DNA of 64,000 nucleotides from JBFHIJ01 sp963678775 (GTDB taxonomy: Bacteria > Bacteroidota > Ignavibacteria > Kapaibacteriales > UBA2268). Of the stretch, positions 33,874-41,512 are shown one piece after another. Where the stretch lies: assembly GCA_963678775.2 (NCBI GenBank), contig CAXXGR010000002.1:124001-188000 (forward strand), given 5' to 3'. The number at the start of each line of letters is the position of its first letter. The stretch's first letter is position 1. Position numbers and translations under genes: made by a program. The notes under the pieces were generated by a model. The model was not told where the DNA came from and did no database searches. It worked only from the letters and a program-made list of their open reading frames with translations.

Positions 33874-34626
33874 TTATTTATCTCCCATATAATAGTTGAA
33901 GCTCATGCCATGATATAGATATCTGAGTTTTGGTTCTTCAAAGTAAAGAAGATATCTGAAATCATAAGAGATAGAATAATCCGGCTGTAACTTGTCAAAA
34001 ACATACTCAACACCGAAGGACAAATCTGTTGCCAGACCTATCGTTCCAAATTTCATGTTCGAATGCATATCTGACAATATGTCGCTTAGAGCAAGAGAAT
34101 AATTATACTCATCTTTTTTGACGCTCGGTCGAGAATAGAGTCCAAGTGCTGCAAGAGAAAGCCTAAAATTTAGTTTGTCTTTGTCGAAACTGTACCCCGC
34201 ATTTATAGCGGGTGCAAGTTGAAAGCTACTAATCCAAAAATCATGACCCATCTGTAAGTCGGGATATAAAGCCAAAATATAATCAGATTTAAACGCCAAA
34301 CCGTAGTAAACGACAAATTCGTCGTTATACTTAGCCTCAAGTCCATAAAAAACTTTTATCGGCTGAAAACTAATGTTGAATCCAAGAACTTCATGACTTT
34401 CTGAGAATCCAAATTTTAGTTTAGACTCCAAGTCAAGTTTAGATTCGCTAAAGTACTTAGTGTATCCATAGCCTAATGTCAGCTCCGCTCCGTCAAAAAT
34501 AAGTCCGTGATTATAATCTTCGTCTATTTGCTGCCAGTCTAGTCCAATTATTATTTTATGCTGTGCAGCAACGGGAGACCAGCCCAATGTTGCAAACACA
34601 AACAAAGCAATGATTACTTTTGCCAT
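33874..34626 (-). CDS. Outer-membrane beta-barrel protein, unknown family
   Basis: 250 residues with signal peptide MAKVIIALFVFATLGWSPVAAQ. The mature chain is a series of short alternating strands rich in Tyr, Phe and Gly (ELTLGYGYTKYF, KVFYGLEAKYNDEFVVYYGLAFKSDY, YSISYDFRYLLYF), about 10-12 strands. I cannot name a family. It sits between the DUF2807 lipoprotein gene (11 bp) and the serine hydrolase gene (0 bp), so the three are one transcript. Confidence 0.75.
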   Translation of the reverse strand: MAKVIIALFVFATLGWSPVAAQHKIIIGLDWQQIDEDYNHGLIFDGAELTLGYGYTKYFSESKLDLESKLKFGFSESHEVLGFNISFQPIKVFYGLEAKYNDEFVVYYGLAFKSDYILALYPDLQMGHDFWISSFQLAPAINAGYSFDKDKLNFRLSLAALGLYSRPSVKKDEYNYSLALSDILSDMHSNMKFGTIGLATDLSFGVEYVFDKLQPDYSISYDFRYLLYFEEPKLRYLYHGMSFNYYMGDK

Positions 34627-34637
34627 AAGTAAAATCC

Positions 34638-35333
34638 TTATTTTTTAATTACTTTTCCGGATCCGTTTAGAATGAATACTTTTTCCTGTGGTTCACCGCT
34701 ATAATGTAAATCACCGCTTCCATTGATTTCAACTTTTAGAGAGCCGCTAATATCTTCGATATAAACGTCACCCGAACCATTGATGATTACATCTGCGTTT
34801 TCACTAACCATAAGGAATGTATCGCCACTTCCGTTAGTTTTGACATTGGCTGTTTTGGTAGGCATATCTAACAAATCTACATCACCGGAACCGTTTAATT
34901 CGATAGCCTGCTTGTCAGATTTACCTTTAATTTTAAAACTGCCAGAACCATTTGAGATAATGTTTGGATCAAACTCCAAAAAATCAGAAGTCCAGTCAGC
35001 ACTTCCATCATTTTCTAAGGTGTTAAAGTTTTGGGCATATATATCGAAATATATATCGTTCGCATCAAAGCAATCATCCTTGCTACCTATTTTGAGGAAT
35101 TGGTCGTTTATCTTATATTCTATCAAATCAGCAATATTAGACTCTATATAAGCTGAAACTTTAGCTTCCCCCGAATGCAATTTGACAGTACCTGCAAATG
35201 GATTTTCCACACTATGAAAGTCTGCCAAATCATATTCATAAGTCATGTAGTTATTGTTACCTGTGATGCAGTTGTCAGAACTGCAAGAAATCATAAACAC
35301 TGCAATAATTGCAAAAACAAAGCACCTAAGCAT
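34638..35333 (-). CDS. DUF2807 (GIN-domain) lipoprotein
   Basis: 231 residues from the ATG at 35333 (MLRCFVFAIIAVFMISC, lipobox MISC). An in-frame ATG at 35402 would run almost into the divergent tetR gene and is unlikely. The C-terminal half is a right-handed beta-helix-like array of short turns repeating NGSGD (ELNGSGDVDL, KTNGSGDTFL, IINGSGDVYI, EINGSGDLHY), the DUF2807 putative auto-transporter adhesin head domain. Lipid-anchored in the envelope. It leads a three-gene operon and shares a 79-bp promoter region with tetR. Confidence 0.88.
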   Translation of the reverse strand: MLRCFVFAIIAVFMISCSSDNCITGNNNYMTYEYDLADFHSVENPFAGTVKLHSGEAKVSAYIESNIADLIEYKINDQFLKIGSKDDCFDANDIYFDIYAQNFNTLENDGSADWTSDFLEFDPNIISNGSGSFKIKGKSDKQAIELNGSGDVDLLDMPTKTANVKTNGSGDTFLMVSENADVIINGSGDVYIEDISGSLKVEINGSGDLHYSGEPQEKVFILNGSGKVIKK

Positions 35334-35394
35334 TACGCCCTCAAGAAAATTATGTATATTTGTATAACTACTCAAATATAAAGAAATTGCAAAT

Positions 35395-35409
35395 ACTAAC
35401 AAAGTTAGT
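35395..35409. promoter_or_regulatory. Candidate TetR operator
   Basis: Perfect palindrome ACTAACAAAGTTAGT (6-bp arms, 3-bp centre), three bases before the tetR ATG and inside the 79-bp divergent spacer to the DUF2807 operon. An autoregulatory operator is the natural reading; no experimental evidence. Confidence 0.45.
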
Positions 35410-35412
35410 TTT

Positions 35413-36012
35413 ATGGCGAGAAAAAATTATAAGCAAGAAATCATCAAAGCAGCTTCAATGTTGTTGTCAGAAAATGGATATGCAGCCCTCAATATGAGAG
35501 CTATAGCAAACCGAGCAGGAATAAAAGCAGCAAGTATCTATAATCATTTTTCTTCTAAAGATGAGATTGTGTTTTTGCTTATGTTTGAAGGCAGGCAAAT
35601 TTTGTCCGGGATGCTTGCAGATGGCATAGAAGCCTGCGATAGTTTGGACTGCAAGATATTCGCTTATCTTGATAATTTTATCAATTTTGGCTTCAAATAC
35701 CCCGAGTATTATAAAATAATTTTCATGACAGCCTATCCACCGGAATCTATGACTTTAGTAAAAGATAAAATAGCCAGAGAAATAGAGCCTGGCTTGAAAA
35801 CTCTTGCTAGCATACTTGCAGAGCATTTGTCAATTTCGCGAACAAAATCTATGTACATAGGTGAAACTCTATTTCACATTGCCCACGGGCATGTTTCATT
35901 GTCCATTTTGGGCAGACCAGATTTTTTATTTGATGTGACACAATGTAGAAAACATTTAGAAAATATAATAAAAATTTATGTAAGAGATCTGAAGCAGAAT
36001 AGGAATATTTAA
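35413..36012 (+). CDS. TetR/AcrR-family transcriptional regulator
   Basis: 199 residues. The N-terminal helix-turn-helix is canonical: IIKAASMLLSENGYAALNMRAIANRAGIKAASIYNHFSSKDEIVFLL. The C-terminal ligand domain is unassigned, though FKYPEYYKIIFM and the following helices resemble the TetR_C_33 (WHG) type. It is divergent from the DUF2807/barrel/serine hydrolase operon and probably represses that operon and itself. Confidence 0.92.
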   Translation: MARKNYKQEIIKAASMLLSENGYAALNMRAIANRAGIKAASIYNHFSSKDEIVFLLMFEGRQILSGMLADGIEACDSLDCKIFAYLDNFINFGFKYPEYYKIIFMTAYPPESMTLVKDKIAREIEPGLKTLASILAEHLSISRTKSMYIGETLFHIAHGHVSLSILGRPDFLFDVTQCRKHLENIIKIYVRDLKQNRNI

Positions 36013-36325
36013 CTATCAGTATTTTAGCTTTTCGCATTCCATATTTTACATTAGCAAAAGTGCATATTTTGAGTTATATATATCAGAACTTTGGTAAAAA
36101 TATCTTTTGCTTGTAAAACTCTCTTGTATGACTATTACTTCTTCGTATAATTGACCTGAGGGTTTAATAGTTTTGATAATAAAACTAACGGTATTAAATA
36201 TACTCTTAACTATTGTTTAGAAACATAATTAAATGCAGATATTTCGACTTTTTTTTCCGATATTGCATTTATAACTTAGAAAAAGTGTAACTTATATCTT
36301 ATAAACTAAAGAATGATTTAATGCT
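36013..36325. other. Intergenic region upstream of tnaA, no gene seen
   Basis: 313 bp. I looked for a TnaC-like leader peptide containing Trp near the end and a hairpin before tnaA and saw neither. Nothing else is recognisable. Confidence 0.5.
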
Positions 36326-37699
36326 ATGAAAACTCAAATTGAACCTTTCAAAATTAAGTCTGTAGAGCAAATTCCAATAACTACTGTAGAGCAAAGAGAG
36401 CAGTTTATCAAGGATGCGCATTACAACCCATTTGCATTGAGATCAGAGCATGTCACAATCGACCTTTTGACTGATAGTGGTACAACTGCAATGAGCTCGA
36501 AACAGTGGGCTGCCCTTATGGATGGTGATGAAGCATATGCAGGTTCCAGATCTTATTACAAATTTGAAGATGCTGTTCGTGAAATCACTGGTTTCAAACA
36601 CATTATTCCTACTCACCAGGGTCGTGCTGCAGAGAAAATATTGTTTACTTTATTAGGTGGCGAAAACATCGTTATTCCTAATAATACTCACTTTGATACT
36701 ACTAGAGGCAATATAGAATTTTCAAAAGCAATGGCTGTTGATTGCCCTACTGAAATCGGTACTAAACCTGAGGTTCTAGCTGACTTTAAAGGTAACATGG
36801 ACATAGATAAACTTCGCGCTGTAATTGAAAAGCATGGCGTAGAAAACATCCCGGTTGTTATGCTTACTGTTACAAATAACAGCGGTGGCGGTCAGCCAGT
36901 TTCAATGGAAAATATCAAAGAAGTTAGAAAAGTTTGTGATGAGTATAAATTGCCTTTATTCTTAGATTGCTGCCGTTTTGCTGAAAACGCTTACTTCATC
37001 AAAGAAAGAGAAGAAGGGTATGCAGATAAAACAATCATGGAAATTGCTAATGAAATGTTTTCTTATGCAGATGGCGCTACTATGTCAGCTAAAAAAGATG
37101 CACTTTCTAACACAGGCGGTTTCTTAGCGATGAACGATGATAAACTTGCTGATAAATCAAAAGAGCTTCTAATTATTACAGAAGGGTTTGTTACTTACGG
37201 TGGATTAGCTCGCCGTGATTTGGAAGCATTGGCTCAGGGTTTCAAAGAAGTTATGGAAGAAGACTATCTTAAATACAGAATCGAACAAGTTCGCTACCTT
37301 GGCAATCTTTTAGAAGAAGCAGGTGTTCCTATCTTGCGTCCTACAGGTGGTCATGGTGTATATTTGGATGCACGCAGATTTGCGCCAAATATCAAACCGG
37401 AACATTTTCCGGGTCAGTCTATTCTTGTAGAGATTTACAGATTATCTGGTATCCGTGCTGTAGAAATTGGTTCTTTAATGTTTGCGAAATATGATGAAAA
37501 AGGGAACTTTATTGCTCCTCCAATGGATTTGGTACGCTTGGCTATTCCACGCCGCGTTTATACTAAATCTCATATCGAATATATCGCAGAAGCAATTATC
37601 GAAACATATAAAAATGTTGATAAATTGAAAGGCTTGAAAGTTACTTGGGCTCCTGAGTTCTTGAGACACTTCACTTGCCGCTTGGAATATATCGACTAA
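36326..37699 (+). CDS. tnaA: Tryptophanase (L-tryptophan indole-lyase)
   Basis: 457 residues, a PLP fold-type I beta-eliminating lyase. It splits tryptophan into indole, pyruvate and ammonia. Family marks: DLLTDSGTTAMS, GDEAYAGSRSYY, PTHQGRAAE, the PLP lysine in SAKKDAL (K256/K257), and LRLAIPRRVYT-like VRLAIPRRVYT. Tyrosine phenol-lyase is the close alternative. The discriminating residues here are of the tryptophanase kind: HFDTTRG with Asp (TPL has Thr), RAVEIGS (TPL has SMERG with its key Arg), and RHFTCRL with His448 (TPL has Phe). So indole production is expected. No permease or leader gene is adjacent. Confidence 0.9.
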   Translation: MKTQIEPFKIKSVEQIPITTVEQREQFIKDAHYNPFALRSEHVTIDLLTDSGTTAMSSKQWAALMDGDEAYAGSRSYYKFEDAVREITGFKHIIPTHQGRAAEKILFTLLGGENIVIPNNTHFDTTRGNIEFSKAMAVDCPTEIGTKPEVLADFKGNMDIDKLRAVIEKHGVENIPVVMLTVTNNSGGGQPVSMENIKEVRKVCDEYKLPLFLDCCRFAENAYFIKEREEGYADKTIMEIANEMFSYADGATMSAKKDALSNTGGFLAMNDDKLADKSKELLIITEGFVTYGGLARRDLEALAQGFKEVMEEDYLKYRIEQVRYLGNLLEEAGVPILRPTGGHGVYLDARRFAPNIKPEHFPGQSILVEIYRLSGIRAVEIGSLMFAKYDEKGNFIAPPMDLVRLAIPRRVYTKSHIEYIAEAIIETYKNVDKLKGLKVTWAPEFLRHFTCRLEYID

Positions 37700-37728
37700 T
37701 ACATAGAGAGATCTTATCTATAAAATGA

Positions 37729-37762
37729 GACACATTGATTCAATTCAGTGTGTCTTTTTTTT
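37729..37762 (+). terminator. Rho-independent terminator after tnaA
   Basis: A 10-bp stem (GACACATTGA at 37729-37738 with 37745-37754, one wobble) is followed by eight T. Confidence 0.85.
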
Positions 37763-37772
37763 ATTATGGTAG

Positions 37773-37933
37773 ATATGTAATTAGAAAGATATACAAGCTT
37801 TAAAGTTGTCTGGCAAGGGCTTGCCCCCCTTGTTCAATAGGCAATTACGTAATATTTTCTTTCAGATCAAGAGAGCATTTTCCATTGTCCTATAGTCATT
37901 CACAGTACTTTTGAAAAACATCTAATGACAAAT
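37773..37933 (+). mobile_element. MITE-like element, copy 2 (diverged)
   Basis: 161 bp. The right terminal repeat TCTAATGACAAAT (37921-37933) is perfect, while the left one has two mismatches (ATATGTAATTAGA). Interior GGCAAGGG, CCTTGTTCAATAGGCAATTACGTAATATTTTC and TATAGTCATTCACAGTACTTTTG match copy 1. It is the most diverged copy, inserted between the tnaA terminator and the first T9SS gene. Confidence 0.68.
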
Positions 37934-38155
37934 ACGGGTTTAACGTAATTAGAAAATCAAATCACAGATTTAAATTTAAATCGATGGCTAACAAGTATAG
38001 ATTTTAGCCTACAACTTATAAATAAATCAACTTTGAATTATATTTTAGCAACTTTCTTACCTCAACTGTGTATTTCAATTAAAGGCATTAAGTATTGCGA
38101 AATGTCACAGTATCCCACAAATTAAATTTTCAATTATAATTTAGAGGTAAGCATT

Positions 38156-41038
38156 ATGAATAATGCTCTAAACAATTTACGAGCTTGGTGGATTTTCATG
38201 GCTATGATTATCACATCCTCAGTAGCAGCTATGTCTGCAGTGCCTTCTGCTCCTGAAGACTTGGAAGCAGCAAATAATGGTAATAATTTGTCATACTGGA
38301 CTTTTTTGAAGTGGGAGATGCCGAACAACTCACCTACTTTCAATCGCTTTGATTTCTATGTAGCTGAAGGTTTTACTTCTTCCCTGGCAGAATTCACCCT
38401 TAAAGACACATTAAGTTATTTACAGGATTCTATACCACAGGATTCATCTGGACATTACTTCCATGCACTCGGAGAATTTCCTAAAGGAGACTACACCGCA
38501 TATGTTACCGCATATAATGCTGATGGAGAATCAGCTCCTTCAAATTTATTAGAATTTACGATACTAGGCAGCAAAGTGGATAGTAGAATATATTTTACTA
38601 ATGACTACCCTGAAAACTTAAAACTTACGAAAAATACTGCTTGGACTTATGATATCGATGCAGAATGTAAAGAAGATATTACAATTAAGTATGAAATTGC
38701 TGATGCCCCTCAAGGTATGGTCATTGATGAAAACACTGGTGTTATTTCATGGACTCCAACTGAAGGTGGTAGCTACCAGTTTTTAATTTATGCTTACGAA
38801 GATGGAAATGAAGATAACAAAGCACCTTTCTGGATGGATGTCTATGTGTATAACTGTGAAACACCTCCTGTAGTTAGAGGAACAGTAGAAAATAAAGATG
38901 GTGAACCTATCAAACAAGGTAAAGTTTATCTTTATACCGCCATGGTTGATTCTACAAAAGGTCCTCGCCAGTTTTGGGGGGGAATTGAAAATGGCGAATT
39001 CTCTTTTGAAGCAGATGCAGGACAATATGAAGTAGTAGTTGTTGCAAATGGTTATAAACCAATTTACCTTCCAAAAGATGGTAATACTGAATATATTCCT
39101 TTGGAATGTGGCGTTTCTGTTACATTTGCCTTTGAACTAACTAAAAACGATTGGAATAAAGATTATATTAGATTTACAGCTTACCCTCAATATTCTGATA
39201 AAAAAGCAAGCATAGGAGAAGAATGGAGTTTCGACTTTGAAGCAGAAGCAAAAGATGATGATGCTGAAGTGAGATTCAGACTTGAAAATGAACCTCAAGG
39301 TATGACAGTAGATGCATTAACAGGAGTTGTTACATGGACACCTACCGAAAGTGGTTATCATTCATTTAATATCGTAGCTTTTGATGCAAATGATAATGCA
39401 GTAGAGGCAAGAATGAGTACTTATATTGATGTAATGACTTGTTTAGAACCTATAAAAGTAACAGGCACAGTATATTATGAACCTGAAAATCCGGGGGATG
39501 AATTAGTACCTGTAAGAGATGGTGCATTTGCTGTACTTATTTCTACTGAAGAAATTGACAGTACTAACCAAGGAAAACACAACGAATATAAAGCTCCTAT
39601 CATCGATGGTGTATATTCAATCGATGCTGACGCAGGTACATATTACTTATGGTTTGGTGGCAGAGGCGAATTTGTAGATGAGTATTGGGAAAATTCATTG
39701 TATATGTCAGATGCTACGCAGATAACTCTTGAATGTGGTAATAATTATACATTTAACCCACTTGTAGAAGAATATATATTTCCTACAACATATCAAGTTT
39801 CAGGTCAGGTCAGAGATGAAGATACAGGCGAAGGTATACCTTATGCTTTTGTCGAAGTCATTGGGACAGAAGATTCCAATTATAGAGTCTTCACAATAGC
39901 TGCAACAGATGATGAAGGTTACTATGAAATTAATTTGTACGAAAACTACGAATATATTTTCAGAGCTTCTGCAGATGCTTTTGGCAATATACCTCCAATG
40001 GGAGATAGCTCTGAATACATCAGATATATTCCTGAATATTATGAAGATGTGACTGATATAATGGAAGCAACTTCTTTTGTAGTTACAGAAAACTTAGTTG
40101 ATATCGACTTTGATTTGCAAAAAGCAGCAAGTTATGACAATAAACTTGTTGGTGCAGTACTAAATAACGACAGCACTGGTTATGTTCCTGCTTGGGTAGT
40201 CGCGTTTCTTGTAGAAACAGATCCTAATAATAAAGAACATTTAAATTGGGGGCTTACAACTAAAACATTAGCAAACTCAGGTGTGTATTCTTTTGAGAAT
40301 TTATTCCCGGGGGACTATATCCTATTAGCGTTCCCTGAAGATATGGAATATGCACCGGGCTATTACTTGCAAGGCGATTTAGCTACTTTAAACTGGAAAG
40401 AAGCAACTCGTATAACAGTCAATGCCACAGACGCATATTATGGTAATAATATCAGACTGCCAAAAATGAAAGATATTATTGGTAGTGGAATAATTTCAGG
40501 TAGAATTGGTAAAAAAGGTAAAGATGGTGGTATAGTTAAAGGCCAAGGCGAACCTATACCTGGTGCTTTGGTCTATACAGTTGACCAATATAGTAACATT
40601 GTTAAGTTTGAACGCACAAATCAGATTGGTGAATTCCATATAGATGAATTGGCAACCGGAAAATACAATGTAATAATTGATAAAGTAGGTTACAACCAGT
40701 TATCAATGTGGGCTGACATTACTGATGAAAATAGCGAAATAGACATTGACTCTATGACAATGAACGAAGCTCCAACATCTGCGGAAGATAAAATATTTGC
40801 AGAAATAAGCCTTTATCCTAACCCAGTTGTTACACAATTAACAGTGAATTTAGGCACTTTAACAAGTGATGCAAATATCTGCTTAGTAGACCTTACAGGC
40901 GTTACTTTGTACAAAGGCACTGTTTCGTCCAATGAGAACCATAAAATAGATGTAGAAGGCATAACATCAGGCATGTACTACCTCAAAGTTACCATCGAAG
41001 AAGAAGTAACAGTTCTTCCGGTATCTATAACAAAATAA
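38156..41038 (+). CDS. Large T9SS-secreted modular surface protein, paralogue A
   Basis: 960 residues. After an N-terminal signal sequence (AWWIFMAMIITSSVAAMSA) come a fibronectin III-like domain (about 35-150), a putative Ig domain (He_PIG; GMVIDENTGVISWTPTEGG), a carboxypeptidase-regulatory-like domain (RGTVENKDGEPIKQGKVYLY), a second He_PIG (GMTVDALTGVVTWTPTESG), and further regulatory-like repeats (SGQVRDEDTGEGIPYAFVEV, GEPIPGALVYT). The last ~80 residues are a type A T9SS sorting domain (EISLYPNPVVTQLTVNLG to the terminal VLPVSITK). It should be exported and anchored on the cell surface. Function unknown, probably adhesive or structural. Paralogue B lies directly downstream. Confidence 0.9.
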   Translation: MNNALNNLRAWWIFMAMIITSSVAAMSAVPSAPEDLEAANNGNNLSYWTFLKWEMPNNSPTFNRFDFYVAEGFTSSLAEFTLKDTLSYLQDSIPQDSSGHYFHALGEFPKGDYTAYVTAYNADGESAPSNLLEFTILGSKVDSRIYFTNDYPENLKLTKNTAWTYDIDAECKEDITIKYEIADAPQGMVIDENTGVISWTPTEGGSYQFLIYAYEDGNEDNKAPFWMDVYVYNCETPPVVRGTVENKDGEPIKQGKVYLYTAMVDSTKGPRQFWGGIENGEFSFEADAGQYEVVVVANGYKPIYLPKDGNTEYIPLECGVSVTFAFELTKNDWNKDYIRFTAYPQYSDKKASIGEEWSFDFEAEAKDDDAEVRFRLENEPQGMTVDALTGVVTWTPTESGYHSFNIVAFDANDNAVEARMSTYIDVMTCLEPIKVTGTVYYEPENPGDELVPVRDGAFAVLISTEEIDSTNQGKHNEYKAPIIDGVYSIDADAGTYYLWFGGRGEFVDEYWENSLYMSDATQITLECGNNYTFNPLVEEYIFPTTYQVSGQVRDEDTGEGIPYAFVEVIGTEDSNYRVFTIAATDDEGYYEINLYENYEYIFRASADAFGNIPPMGDSSEYIRYIPEYYEDVTDIMEATSFVVTENLVDIDFDLQKAASYDNKLVGAVLNNDSTGYVPAWVVAFLVETDPNNKEHLNWGLTTKTLANSGVYSFENLFPGDYILLAFPEDMEYAPGYYLQGDLATLNWKEATRITVNATDAYYGNNIRLPKMKDIIGSGIISGRIGKKGKDGGIVKGQGEPIPGALVYTVDQYSNIVKFERTNQIGEFHIDELATGKYNVIIDKVGYNQLSMWADITDENSEIDIDSMTMNEAPTSAEDKIFAEISLYPNPVVTQLTVNLGTLTSDANICLVDLTGVTLYKGTVSSNENHKIDVEGITSGMYYLKVTIEEEVTVLPVSITK
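40841..41038 (+). repeat. Near-identical T9SS tail, copy A
   Basis: The last 198 nt of paralogue A match 44183-44380 with about 7 mismatches by eye. The match continues past the stop (AGATTAATCATATTTTATA in both), while sequence upstream is much more diverged. Confidence 0.85.
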
Positions 41039-41067
41039 ATTAGATTAATCATATTTTATATTCAAGT

Positions 41068-41100
41068 AGGAGTGCCCTTCGCGGGGCGCTCCTTTTTTTT
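41068..41100 (+). terminator. Rho-independent terminator after paralogue A
   Basis: A 10-bp stem (AGGAGTGCCC at 41068-41077 with 41084-41093, one wobble) is followed by eight T. Confidence 0.9.
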
Positions 41101-41158
41101 AGGAATTTAAGAAAATATAGAATATCATTTCAATTATTATATCGCAATATATACCTTT

Positions 41159-41186
41159 GTAGAACAAATTTATGAATTTGCTCTAC
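41159..41186. repeat. Palindrome of the TTGTAGRG type
   Basis: 12-bp arms (GTAGAACAAATT at 41159-41170 and AATTTGCTCTAC at 41175-41186, one wobble) with a 4-nt loop. A similar palindrome lies at 63101-63136. These look like small dispersed hairpin repeats; not a clear terminator here as no T-run follows. Confidence 0.5.
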
Positions 41187-41512
41187 GGAGATGTAATCTG
41201 ATAAATCAATTAGTGATGTTTATTCAAAGTGCAAGTTTATATCCTCTTCCTGTAGAGGAGCCATGTTTGGTCTTCAAGAAATCCGTCAACTTTTTTCTTT
41301 TCAACTATAAAAAAATACTTTCTATATATCTGCCTTCACAATGCTGTTCTTAGCGAGTACTGCTTAGTTCAACAGACATTAAATGTATAGTAAAATATTA
41401 TTTTAGTAACTTTTTTAAATGTTTTAGGTAACGTTTATATTATTCTTGTGTAGTTCTAATATAAGACATAGCATTCCCTAATCTATTACTAACTAATATC
41501 GAGGTAATTATA
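41187..41512. other. Intergenic region before paralogue B
   Basis: 326 bp AT-rich spacer. It contains a short hairpin-like CTCTTCCTGTAGAG near 41246 and the unplaced promoter of the next gene. No gene or RNA recognised. Confidence 0.4.

Noticed and set aside
36013..36325. TnaC-type leader peptide before tnaA
   Set aside because: No short frame with a Trp near its end and no boxA/rut-like pattern recognised.
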